Shown here piece after piece: positions 26,661 to 35,426 of a stretch of DNA of 64,000 nt. The position numbers and the translations under genes are program-made. The notes under the pieces were generated by a model. It was not told the DNA's origin. It did not search any database and saw only the letters and a list, made by a program, of their open reading frames with translations. Position 1 is the stretch's first letter, and every line of letters starts with the position of its first letter. The stretch covers positions 1 to 64,000 of the forward strand of contig JBPCXR010000247.1 in the NCBI GenBank assembly GCA_051027215.1, given 5' to 3'. This DNA is from CALHVX01 sp051027215. GTDB lineage: Bacteria > Pseudomonadota > Gammaproteobacteria > Pseudomonadales > Azotimanducaceae.

Positions 26661-27515
26661 ATGCTGGAGAATTTGGAAACGCTGGTGGCACTGTCGAAGA
26701 CCGGCACAATGATGGCTGCCAGCACCGAGCTGAAAATCTCACAGTCAGCGGTGAGCAAGCGTATCTCGGCGTTGGAGAAGTTTTATGAGCGCGATCTAAT
26801 AGAGCGCCAGGGCCGCCGCGTGGTGCTTACCCATCACGGTATGCGCTTGGTCGCTCGAGTTGGACCGCTGCTGTCAGAACTTAAAAGCGTCTTCTTAGAA
26901 GATCAAGAGCTCTACCGCGGGCGGATCATTATCGGGGTGTCTGAGGCAATTCTTGCCAGCTGGGGACCACGTTTGTTTGCTCGCATACAGCAGGACATGC
27001 CTGACGTTGAGTTCACTTTTCATGCCCAGCGCTCACCGGTTGTTCTCGACCGCATTCGCAGCGGCGAATACATGGTGGGTATCTGTACCGGCAGCCCGAC
27101 CGCAGACACGGATCTGCAGAGCGAAGTTATCCGCTTAGAACCCATGGTGATTGTGCCCTCAGCATTGCAACCGCTGGATTACAGTGTGGGCGACCCGCTG
27201 GACGTGGTCACCATCGAATCGCGCTCTGGAGCCTGGCGCTCAATCGAAGAAGACATGCGGCGACTGCATCTGTACCGCGTGGTTTCACTAGAATCTTTCT
27301 TTTGCGTCGCACAAATGGCGCTGGCAGGATTTGGCCATGGTTTGATCCCGGCTGGTGTGGCGCGAACTTTGGGGGTTGATATGAACCAGGTGATTCCACT
27401 AGATGGCCAAGGTTTGAATCGCCCGGTGCGTTTCGTCGCGCGTAAGTCGATGTTCTCCCAGCGGCTCATTCAAAAGTTTTATCGCGGCGTATCAGCGCTG
27501 GCCAATCAAGTTTAG
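26661..27515 (+). CDS. LysR-family transcriptional regulator
   Basis: A 284-residue LTTR. The N-terminal winged helix-turn-helix is clear (MMAASTELKISQSAVSKRIS). An effector-binding domain follows from about residue 90 (GRIIIGVSEAILASWGPRL, LESFFCVAQMALAGFGHGLI). The ATG at 26661 follows GAGGTAGGGG. The divergent TSUP gene and the immediately following GST-like and GMC genes (9 and 39 bases) are its likely targets. The inducer is unknown. Confidence 0.9.
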   Translation: MLENLETLVALSKTGTMMAASTELKISQSAVSKRISALEKFYERDLIERQGRRVVLTHHGMRLVARVGPLLSELKSVFLEDQELYRGRIIIGVSEAILASWGPRLFARIQQDMPDVEFTFHAQRSPVVLDRIRSGEYMVGICTGSPTADTDLQSEVIRLEPMVIVPSALQPLDYSVGDPLDVVTIESRSGAWRSIEEDMRRLHLYRVVSLESFFCVAQMALAGFGHGLIPAGVARTLGVDMNQVIPLDGQGLNRPVRFVARKSMFSQRLIQKFYRGVSALANQV

Positions 27516-27524
27516 GGACCTGAC

Positions 27525-28457
27525 ATGATCTATCTTCATCACTACGATGCCTCGTTGTTCTCTGAGAAAGTTCGGTTGATGCTGGGTTATCTAAAGCTGT
27601 CCTGGCTGTCGGTCAATATTCCCAACATCATGCCGCGACCCTTGCTAATGCCGCTCACAGGTGGATATCGCAAGACGCCGTGTTTGCAGATCGATGCCAA
27701 CGTGTACTGTGACACAGCGGTGATTACACATGGTTTAGTACGAGAAAGTGGCGACACAACCTTGTTGGCTCATGGCTTCCCTGCAGATAGGGTGGCAGAG
27801 TGGGCAGATACCCAGTTGTTTCGTGTGGCTGTGGCACTGAATTTTCGTCCAGAGGCGCTGGGACCGATGATGAGCCAACTCTCCGAGAGCGACGTTGCAG
27901 CGTTTCAGAAAGATCGGGCGGAGCTGTCGAAAGGTGCTCCCATCGTTTCTTATAGCGCGGAAGCGGCGCTTGGCTATTTGTGGACCTATACCGATCAGCT
28001 AGAACGCACTCTGGCACGTTCAGATCAAGCGTTTCTGTTTGGCTCAGAGCCATGTGTGGCTGACTTTTCCGTGTACCACTGTTTGTGGTTTTTGCGTAAC
28101 AACCCAGTGAACGCGCCATTGCTGCACAGTCATCACGCGGTAGCTGAGTGGTACGAACGCATGAAGTCTTTCGGCCATGGCAGCGTTTCCCGCTCCAGCG
28201 GCGAGGCAGCGTTGGCTGCGGCCAAGGGGGCTGAGCCGGTAGCCCCGGTGTTAACGGGTGCGGTGCCGGAAGGCTTGACGTTAGGTGATCACATCAGTGT
28301 GATGCCCATCGACTACGGTCGGATCCCCGTGTCCGGGCACCTAGTCGCAATTGGGCCGGATGAAGTGGTCATAGAGCGACAAGCCCCTGAAACCGGCCGA
28401 GTGATGACCCATTTCCCGCACGCGGGGTTCGAGGTGGTGCAGATTGCCGCGGATTAG
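27525..28457 (+). CDS. Glutathione S-transferase-like protein with C-terminal extension
   Basis: Protein of 310 residues. A thioredoxin-like N-terminal half has HHYDASLFSEKVRLMLGYL and a cis-Pro region YRKTPCLQI. An all-helical GST C-terminal domain follows (LWTYTDQLERTLARSDQAF, CVADFSVYHCLWFL). Residues from about 240 form an extra beta-rich tail (GDHISVMPIDYGRIPVSG) not found in ordinary GSTs. Catalytic activity and substrate are unknown. It lies between lysR and the GMC gene, probably one transcript. Confidence 0.82.
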   Translation: MIYLHHYDASLFSEKVRLMLGYLKLSWLSVNIPNIMPRPLLMPLTGGYRKTPCLQIDANVYCDTAVITHGLVRESGDTTLLAHGFPADRVAEWADTQLFRVAVALNFRPEALGPMMSQLSESDVAAFQKDRAELSKGAPIVSYSAEAALGYLWTYTDQLERTLARSDQAFLFGSEPCVADFSVYHCLWFLRNNPVNAPLLHSHHAVAEWYERMKSFGHGSVSRSSGEAALAAAKGAEPVAPVLTGAVPEGLTLGDHISVMPIDYGRIPVSGHLVAIGPDEVVIERQAPETGRVMTHFPHAGFEVVQIAAD

Positions 28458-28496
28458 CCGTTCGAACATCGCCCAGGAGTTGCAGCGACTCGGTCG

Positions 28497-30071
28497 ATGC
28501 AGGTAATTCGAACCCAATTCTGCATCGTTGGTGCCGGCGCTGCGGGCATTACCACGGCCCGATCGTTGCTGGCGCTCGGGCACGAAGTACTCTTGCTCGA
28601 ATCTGGCGAGCAAGACTTCAATTCAGCCACCCAGGATCTGTATGCCGGAGTCAATCTCGGCGCCGAGTACTACGATCTCGACCAAGCCCGTCTGCGTTTT
28701 TTTGGTGGCACAACCAACATTTGGGGCGGTCGGAGCATTCCGCTCACAGCCGTCGACTATGAACAGCGCGACTGGGTGCCGTTCAGCGGTTGGCCCATTG
28801 GGCAGGAAGATCTTGAGCCTTACTTACGGCGCGCCCATCAAGATCTAGAACTGGGCGCTTATGACTATGGCCAGACGCTCTGGGACGAGTTGCGCGAGCC
28901 AGATCCCTTCGCTAACGAGGCAGCCATCGAGAGCTGGTTCTGGCGCTTCGATGAAGTCAAAGAGCGCTTTGGATGGCAAGCAGCGAAGCAGGTTCGTGAG
29001 CATCCGAAGCTTCGCTTACTGCTCGGTACCAACGCGCTGGAGATCGAGGTCAACGAAAATGCCAGCCAGGTAACTGGGCTGGTTGTAGCGACATTAGGCG
29101 GCCAACGCTCGCGCGTCTGCGCGCAGCACTATGTGTTGGCCTGCGGCGGCATCGAAAATCCCCGTTTACTATTGGCGTCTGCGAGCGTTGAGCCCGCTGG
29201 CGTGGGCAATGGTACCGATCAAGTCGGTCGCTACTTCATGGAGCATCCCCATGCCAGGCTCGGCTATGCGGAAACCAATCGCGCATTCGAGTTATGGCAT
29301 GCCAGCCGCAAACGGCAGTCTGCGACTACCGTCCCCATAGCCCCAGCGTTTACCTTGAGTCAAGCTCAGCAAAAAAGCGCACGCTCACTGAACAATGCCG
29401 CGACGTTCAAGCTGCAACCCGAGCGCACGGGCCAACTGAGTCTGGATAGACGCCTGTATCACAAACTCAAGCACAGCTTATCCCCGGCGAAAAAACAACG
29501 GGCACTTTGGCATCTGTACCGGGCGGGACGGGACCTCTACCACGCCTCGTTACGCCCACCGGTTGAGCGCGCGAAAGCCGCGCTCGGGCGTACCCGACTG
29601 CAGGCAATACTCAGAGCCGAGCAAGCCCCGAACCCAAACAGTCGGGTGCTGCTCACCGCAGAGCGTGATGCGCTTGGCATGGCGCGAGTGGGCTTAGACT
29701 GGCAGCTCACCGAGTTGGACAAAAGCAGCGCCAGGGCGCTAGCCCAAGCCCTGGACGCAAGCTTTAAGCGAGCGGGCTACGGAGCGTTCGTAACCGCTGA
29801 CTGGCTCTCGGAGCCGGGCTCGACATGGCCTGTGGATCCGTCGATCGGAAACCATCCCATCGGTGGCTATCATCACTTGGGTACGACGAGAATGAGTGCA
29901 GACGCGAATGTTGGGGTGGTGGATGCGAACTGCACCGTACACAACTACGCCAATTTGCATATAGCAGGCAGTTCAGTTTTCCCAACGGGAGGCTGGGCCA
30001 ATCCGACCTTGACGATTCTGGCGTTGTGTTTGCGACTTGCAGAGCATCTGGATCGGTTAGCGCAACGCTAG
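28497..30071 (+). CDS. GMC-family FAD-dependent oxidoreductase
   Basis: Flavoprotein of 524 residues of the glucose-methanol-choline family, oxidising an alcohol or sugar-type substrate. The FAD-binding motif CIVGAGAAGITTARSLL is at the start, with the flavin-contact segment RFFGGTTNIWGGR. The conserved C-terminal block contains HHLGTTRMSADANVG, LHIAGSSVFPTGGWANPTLT. No signal peptide is visible, so it is probably cytosolic or membrane-associated. Its substrate and electron acceptor are not evident. It follows the GST-like gene by 39 bases. Confidence 0.87.
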   Translation: MQVIRTQFCIVGAGAAGITTARSLLALGHEVLLLESGEQDFNSATQDLYAGVNLGAEYYDLDQARLRFFGGTTNIWGGRSIPLTAVDYEQRDWVPFSGWPIGQEDLEPYLRRAHQDLELGAYDYGQTLWDELREPDPFANEAAIESWFWRFDEVKERFGWQAAKQVREHPKLRLLLGTNALEIEVNENASQVTGLVVATLGGQRSRVCAQHYVLACGGIENPRLLLASASVEPAGVGNGTDQVGRYFMEHPHARLGYAETNRAFELWHASRKRQSATTVPIAPAFTLSQAQQKSARSLNNAATFKLQPERTGQLSLDRRLYHKLKHSLSPAKKQRALWHLYRAGRDLYHASLRPPVERAKAALGRTRLQAILRAEQAPNPNSRVLLTAERDALGMARVGLDWQLTELDKSSARALAQALDASFKRAGYGAFVTADWLSEPGSTWPVDPSIGNHPIGGYHHLGTTRMSADANVGVVDANCTVHNYANLHIAGSSVFPTGGWANPTLTILALCLRLAEHLDRLAQR

Positions 30072-30123
30072 AGCCGCGCTTACCTGTGGAGCCTGTGATA
30101 GGTACGGCAGTAATTGTCTTGCG

Positions 30124-31131
30124 CTATTCAGACACCCAGCTTTGTAACACGCTGACCCAATCTGCGGAAGCATTGAGACAGGGTACTAAGGTCAACTGTT
30201 CGCCCCCTGCTTCGATAAAGGTATTTCGCCCTTGAATGCCAATCTCTTCCAGGGTTTCCAGATTGTCGGCGACGAACGCTGGGCAGGCTACCAGCAAACG
30301 CTTTACGCCAAGACCTGGTAGCGCTGCCAGTGTTTGATCGGTGTAGGGAGTTAACCAAGGCAAGCGGCCGAGCCGCGACTGAAAGCTGGTGGTTACTTGA
30401 TCTGCAGATAGGTCGAGGGCCGCAATCAGCGCCTTTGAGGTTTCAAAGACCTGGTGCCGGTAGCAAAACTCATGGGCCGGCGACGTGGTGTTGCAACAGT
30501 CTTTCCGCTGTAGGCAATGTTGACCGGTAGGGTCGGCTTTGCTCAGGTGCCGCTCGGGTAATCCATGGTAGCTGAGCAGTAAGTGGTCGAAGGGCTCGGT
30601 TAAGCTAGGTCTAATGCTCGCCGCCAGCACATCGATGTACTCCGGCCGATTGTAGAACGGTGGTAACACGGTCAACGTTGTGCCCGAGGGCAGGGCTGCC
30701 TGCACCGCCTCAATGCAAGTAGTGCGCGTAGAATCCGCGTGCTGGGGATAGAGCGCGACCAGAAGAATCTGCTCAATGCCAGCTGCCGTCAGCGCCCCTA
30801 CCGCCTTTTGCAAGGACGGTTCGCCATAGCGCATGCCCAGGGCGACGGGCATGGTGGCGGGTAGCGCGTCGGCTAATGCCGACTCTAGGGCCCGGCTCTG
30901 TAGCAACAGAGGTGATCCCTCCGGTTGCCAAATACTGGCGTAAGCGTGAGCGCTCTGCTTGGGCCGAAAGGGCAAGATAAAGCCGGAAACCAAAAGCTTG
31001 CGTAGCAGCCAGGGCATGTCTATGACGTGGCGATCCATGAGGAACTCGCTCAGATAGGCGCGCACGTCGGCCACCTCAGGGCTGCTGGGCGTTCCCAGGT
31101 TAGCGAGCAGGATGCCTTTGCTTTGGCTCAT
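30124..31131 (-). CDS. hemH: Ferrochelatase
   Basis: Inserts Fe2+ into protoporphyrin IX, the last step of protohaem synthesis. The 335 residues open with GILLANLGTPSSPEVADVR. They carry the ferrochelatase signature around the metal-binding His (LLLSYHGLPERHL) and the late acidic ECP-type region VACPAFVADNLETLEEIG. It converges with the GMC gene and diverges from hisH. Confidence 0.95.
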   Translation of the reverse strand: MSQSKGILLANLGTPSSPEVADVRAYLSEFLMDRHVIDMPWLLRKLLVSGFILPFRPKQSAHAYASIWQPEGSPLLLQSRALESALADALPATMPVALGMRYGEPSLQKAVGALTAAGIEQILLVALYPQHADSTRTTCIEAVQAALPSGTTLTVLPPFYNRPEYIDVLAASIRPSLTEPFDHLLLSYHGLPERHLSKADPTGQHCLQRKDCCNTTSPAHEFCYRHQVFETSKALIAALDLSADQVTTSFQSRLGRLPWLTPYTDQTLAALPGLGVKRLLVACPAFVADNLETLEEIGIQGRNTFIEAGGEQLTLVPCLNASADWVSVLQSWVSE

Positions 31132-31271
31132 AGTTTCTCGGCGCGGTTGGTCAGTGAGCGATTCTACCGTAGCTCAGCTGCCGTAAAGCCGCCGTCGCGA
31201 TCTAACCTTGGACGGTTCTGTGAAGGCAGCAAACAGGCTAGTATCCGCGCTCGCTGATTTGGGATGCAAAA

Positions 31272-31901
31272 GTGCCGAGCCCTGCTGTCGCCATCATTGA
31301 CTATGACGCTGGAAATCTAGCCAGCGTGCGCCGCGCCTGTGCAGAGGTGGGGGTGGTCGCAACCATCACCCGGGATCCAGACGCCCTACGGCGCGCAGAT
31401 CGAGTTATCTTTCCCGGAGTTGGAGCTGCTGGTCCGGCCATGCGCAGCATCCAGGCCAGCGGCATGGAAGGCGCGCTGAAAGCTTTTCTGGCCAGCGGCA
31501 AGCCGCTGTTAGGCATTTGTCTGGGTATGCAGATCTCCCTCGAGCATAGCGAAGAGCAAGACCAGTCCACCCTGGGCCTGATACCGGGCGTGGTACAGCG
31601 CTTCGAGTTTAATGACCCGAGTCTGAAGATTCCGCACATGGGCTGGAACGAGGTGCGAGCCACCCAATCGCACCCCGTGCTGGCCGGATTGCAGCCGGGC
31701 GACTGCTTTTATTTTGTGCACGCTTACTACCCGGTGCCTGCCGAGGCCTCAGAAGTGTTTGCGGTCAGTGACTACGAGCACGAATTTGCCTGTGCGGTGG
31801 GGCGCGACAACTACTTTGGGACTCAATTCCACCCCGAAAAAAGTGGCCGAGTTGGGCTACGTTTGTTGCAGGCTTTCGCTGCTTGGGACGGCACATGCTA
31901 A
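31272..31901 (+). CDS. hisH: Imidazole glycerol phosphate synthase, glutaminase subunit HisH (stand-alone pair)
   Basis: Class I glutamine amidotransferase of 209 residues supplying ammonia to HisF. The nucleophile elbow is LLGICLGMQ and the catalytic His-Glu are in GTQFHPEKSG. The GTG start at 31272 precedes the conserved opening VAIIDYDAGNLASVRRA. It overlaps hisF by 7 bases. Other histidine genes (hisA, hisB, hisI) are absent nearby. The pair could act in histidine/purine metabolism or serve as an aminating pair for another pathway. Confidence 0.85.
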   Translation: MPSPAVAIIDYDAGNLASVRRACAEVGVVATITRDPDALRRADRVIFPGVGAAGPAMRSIQASGMEGALKAFLASGKPLLGICLGMQISLEHSEEQDQSTLGLIPGVVQRFEFNDPSLKIPHMGWNEVRATQSHPVLAGLQPGDCFYFVHAYYPVPAEASEVFAVSDYEHEFACAVGRDNYFGTQFHPEKSGRVGLRLLQAFAAWDGTC

Positions 31902-32674
31902 GTAAGAGACTGATTGCGTGCCTGGACGTGCGCGACGGCAAACTCGCGAAAAGTGTGAAGTTTGTAGACACAAAAGACATCGGCGACCCCGTCGCAAAAG
32001 CCCGGGAATACTATTTAGATGGCTTAGATGAATTGGTGTTTTACGACATCACCGCATCCAGTGACAAACGCAACATCATGCTGGACGTCGTTGAATCCGT
32101 GGCGGAACAGGTTTTTATTCCGCTATCTGTGGGCGGCGGGGTGCGGAGTGTCAGCGATGCCACGGACCTGCGTTTGGCGGGCGCAGAGAAGATCAACGTC
32201 AACTCTGCCGCGGTCCAGCGTCCGGAGTTAATCAGCGAGTGTGCGGAGGCCATCGGCGAACAGAACGTGGTGTTGTCTATGGACATTGTTGGAACCGATG
32301 ATCTGGCGCAGTTTCCCAGTGGCTATCGCATGGTGATCAATGGTGGGCGCACGCCCATGCCGCTAGACGCTCTGGCTTGGGCATTAGAAGGTGAGCGTCT
32401 GGGTGCAGGAGAGTTGGTAGTAAATTCCATCGACGCCGACGGCACTCGCAACGGTTATGAACTGACGTTGACTGCGCTGATCAGCCGCGCGGTGCGCATA
32501 CCGGTGATCGCGTCCGGTGGCGCAGGCGTGCCACAACATCTCGTGGACGTACTGACCGATGGCTACGCCGATGCTGCGCTGGTTGCGTCGATGGTGCACT
32601 TTGGCGACTATCGAGTCTCTGAATTAAAGCACGCGCTTGCGGCACAAGGTGTACCCATGCGTTTGTCTTGGTAG
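31895..32674 (+). CDS. hisF: Imidazole glycerol phosphate synthase cyclase subunit HisF (divergent form)
   Basis: A (beta/alpha)8 barrel of 259 residues that forms imidazole glycerol phosphate and AICAR. The two catalytic aspartates are kept (ACLDV at the start; NSIDADGT later). The ammonia-gate residues are in place: the Arg of KRLIACLD, the Glu of DELVFYDIT and the Lys of GAEKINVN. The middle differs from standard HisF: SMDIVGTDD replaces the usual AIDAKR type, followed by GYRMVINGGRTPMP. The ATG at 31895 overlaps the hisH stop. Confidence 0.83.
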   Translation: MLSKRLIACLDVRDGKLAKSVKFVDTKDIGDPVAKAREYYLDGLDELVFYDITASSDKRNIMLDVVESVAEQVFIPLSVGGGVRSVSDATDLRLAGAEKINVNSAAVQRPELISECAEAIGEQNVVLSMDIVGTDDLAQFPSGYRMVINGGRTPMPLDALAWALEGERLGAGELVVNSIDADGTRNGYELTLTALISRAVRIPVIASGGAGVPQHLVDVLTDGYADAALVASMVHFGDYRVSELKHALAAQGVPMRLSW

Positions 32675-32733
32675 ATACAGCGTACACACAACCTAACTGC
32701 AGACATGAACTCGACCAATAAGGAGCGTAGCGT

Positions 32734-33702
32734 TTGAAGGCGATTGTAGTAGACGGTGAGGAACTGCGCTGGGATGAGGTCGAAACTCTGCAGGTCGGGG
32801 TTGGCGAGGTTCGCATCGATGTGCATGCAACGGCAGTCAACCGCGCGGATCTCGCCCAGCGTAGCGGTAGCTATCCACCGCCGCCGGGCGCCAGCCCAAT
32901 ACTTGGGCTCGAATGTTCAGGCGTGGTGGCAGAAGTGGGTGAGGGCGTGTCGCGCGTGCAAGTTGGCGATCGAGTCTGCGCACTGCTCGCCGGCGGTGGC
33001 TATGCCGAGCAGGTGGTGGTGCCCGCCGGGCAGGTGCTGGCCATTCCTGAAGGTCTGAGTTTTGCGCAAGGGGCGGCGCTTCCTGAGGTGTTTGCTACCG
33101 CGTATTTGAACCTGTTCATGGAGGCCCGCTTGCAACGCGGCGAGCGAGTATTGCTGCATGCGGGCGCGAGCGGGGTGGGTACTGCAGGCATTCAATTGTG
33201 CAAAGCTTTTGGTAACCCTTGCTATGTCACCGTGGGTAGCGCCGATAAGCTGCAGGCTTGCGTCGAGCTCGGTGCGGCTGGTGGCGGTAACCGTCATGAA
33301 GGCGAATTCGCCGAGCAGGTGCCCCAATGGACTGATGGCGCTGGGTTTGACGTAATTCTCGACCCAGTGGGTGCTGCCTATCTTGCAGCCAACCTCGCTA
33401 GCTTGCGCCAGGACGGTCGCTTGGTGGTGATTGGCTTGATGGGCGGCGTTAATGCTGAAGTTAACCTGGGTTTAATGATGATGAAGCGCCTGCGGGTGAT
33501 CGGTTCAACCCTGCGAGCCCGGCCGGTTGCCAGCAAGGCTGCAGTCATGGATGCACTGCAGGAACGCGTCTGGCCAAAGATTGTGGCGGGAGAGATCGTT
33601 CCGGTGATCGATGAAGTGTTCCCCATTGGCGAGGTCGCCGCCGCGCATAAGCGCATGGTTGCTGACGCCAACGTCGGCAAACTGATTTTGCAAGTGCAGT
33701 AG
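32734..33702 (+). CDS. NAD(P)H quinone oxidoreductase, zinc-less medium-chain dehydrogenase family (QOR/PIG3 type)
   Basis: Protein of 322 residues of the quinone oxidoreductase branch. The N-terminal GroES-like domain has VNRADLAQRSGSYPPPPGA and LGLECSGVVAEVG. The Rossmann motif is HAGASGVGTAGIQLCKA. The zinc-ligand Cys set of alcohol dehydrogenases is absent. A TTG start at 32734 is supported by AAGGAG 9 bases upstream. It reduces quinones or reactive enones with NADPH. An acyl-CoA synthetase follows 22 bases later. Confidence 0.9.
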   Translation: MKAIVVDGEELRWDEVETLQVGVGEVRIDVHATAVNRADLAQRSGSYPPPPGASPILGLECSGVVAEVGEGVSRVQVGDRVCALLAGGGYAEQVVVPAGQVLAIPEGLSFAQGAALPEVFATAYLNLFMEARLQRGERVLLHAGASGVGTAGIQLCKAFGNPCYVTVGSADKLQACVELGAAGGGNRHEGEFAEQVPQWTDGAGFDVILDPVGAAYLAANLASLRQDGRLVVIGLMGGVNAEVNLGLMMMKRLRVIGSTLRARPVASKAAVMDALQERVWPKIVAGEIVPVIDEVFPIGEVAAAHKRMVADANVGKLILQVQ

Positions 33703-33724
33703 CGCTCACAGCGGGGAGGCTGGT

Positions 33725-35416
33725 ATGAACGCAACAGATATGTCTGGCAAAGCCAGAGCGGCGGCTATTTCCGCCCTCACTGCCAAGGGTCAACCTTACG
33801 AGCTGATAGAGATCGAGCAATACGGGTTTGCTCGCAAAGCCTTCGCCAACGCCCCGCAAACGCTGCGAGCGCTGTATGAACAGACCAGCAGCGATGCAAC
33901 TTTTCTCGTATTCGATAACGAGCGCTACTCTTTCGCCGAGACGCTGCAGTCCGCGGCGCAGCTTGCCCAGGCGCTGATCGAAGACTACGGGGTGCAGCCA
34001 GGCGATCGGGTTGCCATCGCTATGCGCAACTACCCCGAGTGGGTCATGAGCTTCATGGCGGCGACCAGTATTGGTGCGATCGCGGTTGCCATGAATTCCT
34101 TATGGAAAGGTGAAGAGCTGGTCTATGGTCTGGTAGACAGTGGCGCCAAGGTTTGGATCGCCGATGAAGAACGGCTTGCTCAGCTCGCACCCCACGCCAC
34201 TGAGGTTTCTTGTGCGAGCATTGCTGTGCGCTGCGCTCAGCCGGCAATGGCAGCCGCGCAGTGGCAGCAGGTTCTCGCTGGGCGCGAGGCCGACCAGCTG
34301 CCCCAGGTCGCCATAGATGCGGACGCCGACGCCATCATTTTCTACACCTCAGGATCAACCGGTCACCCAAAGGGGGTTGTCTCCTCCCATCGGGCGGTCA
34401 TTACTGCACTGTTGTCTTGGGAGCTCGAAGGCCAGATTAATGCGGCGTTAACTGGGGTAGTGCCAGAGCCGCCTGCGCACCAGTTGGCCACTTTGTTGGG
34501 CGTACCGCTATTCCATGCCACCGGTTCCCACGCAGTGTTCCTGTCTTGCTACCGAGCCCAACGCAAAATGGTATGTATGTTCAAGTGGGATGTTGAGCGA
34601 GCTATGGCGCTTATCGAGAGGGAGAAAATTGTCACCTTCGTTGCCCCAGCGGCGATGACCGGAGATCTCGTAAACGCATCGAAGCACTCGAATTATGACC
34701 TCAGTTCGTTGCGGGCTGTTGGTGGCGGAGGTGCCCCCCGGGCTCCAGAGCAGGTGAAACGCATCGCCAGCAGCATCGCCAGCGCCATGCCTAACACCGG
34801 TTGGGGCATGACCGAGACCAATGCCATCGGCACCGGCATTGGTGGAGATGAGTACTTGGCCCATCCTGCCAGCTCCGGACGCTGCAGCGCTGTCACGCAG
34901 TTGCGAGTGGTGGATGAGCACGGTCAGGAACAACCGACGGGGCAGCGCGGTGAACTGCAAATCTGTGGAACTTCGTTGTTTCGCGGCTATTGGAACCGCC
35001 CAGAGGCCACCGCTGAAGTCTTGCTGAATGGTTGGCTAAAAACGGGGGACGTCGCCTACATCGACGCAGACGGCTACCTCTTCATTGTCGATCGAATCAA
35101 AGACTTGGTGATTCGAGGCGGTGAAAACATCGGTTGCGGCGAAGTCGAGGCGGCTTTGCTGGAGCACGAGAGGGTATTGGAAGTCGCCGTGTACGGCGTG
35201 CCAGATGAGCGCCTTGGCGAAGAGGTTGGAGCCACCGTTTACTGCGACGATACTGTAGCTGATCATGAGCTCCGGGAATTCTTGAAGACCCGAGTTGCGG
35301 CGTTCAAAATTCCGCGCTATTTGCAGATCGTAGCCGAGCCGCTGCCCCGAATTGCGTCGGGAAAGATCAATAAGCGGGCATTGCGCGGGGCCGCTCATGA
35401 AGCGCTAGCCGGATAG
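33725..35416 (+). CDS. AMP-dependent acyl-CoA synthetase/ligase
   Basis: Adenylate-forming enzyme (563 residues) that activates a carboxylic acid with ATP and loads CoA. The P-loop motif is FYTSGSTGHPKGVVSSH. Others present are GWGMTETNAIG, LKTGDVAYIDADGY, the hinge DRIKDLVIRGGENIG and the C-terminal catalytic Lys in LPRIASGKINKRALR. The hinge and length are typical of medium- or long-chain fatty acid or aryl ligases; the chain preference cannot be read. It converges with valS. Confidence 0.9.
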   Translation: MNATDMSGKARAAAISALTAKGQPYELIEIEQYGFARKAFANAPQTLRALYEQTSSDATFLVFDNERYSFAETLQSAAQLAQALIEDYGVQPGDRVAIAMRNYPEWVMSFMAATSIGAIAVAMNSLWKGEELVYGLVDSGAKVWIADEERLAQLAPHATEVSCASIAVRCAQPAMAAAQWQQVLAGREADQLPQVAIDADADAIIFYTSGSTGHPKGVVSSHRAVITALLSWELEGQINAALTGVVPEPPAHQLATLLGVPLFHATGSHAVFLSCYRAQRKMVCMFKWDVERAMALIEREKIVTFVAPAAMTGDLVNASKHSNYDLSSLRAVGGGGAPRAPEQVKRIASSIASAMPNTGWGMTETNAIGTGIGGDEYLAHPASSGRCSAVTQLRVVDEHGQEQPTGQRGELQICGTSLFRGYWNRPEATAEVLLNGWLKTGDVAYIDADGYLFIVDRIKDLVIRGGENIGCGEVEAALLEHERVLEVAVYGVPDERLGEEVGATVYCDDTVADHELREFLKTRVAAFKIPRYLQIVAEPLPRIASGKINKRALRGAAHEALAG

Positions 35417-35426
35417 TCCGCGGCTG

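Noticed and set aside
26543..26758. 72-residue N-terminal extension of the TSUP transporter
   Set aside because: It would overlap the lysR start and adds hydrophilic sequence before the first membrane helix.
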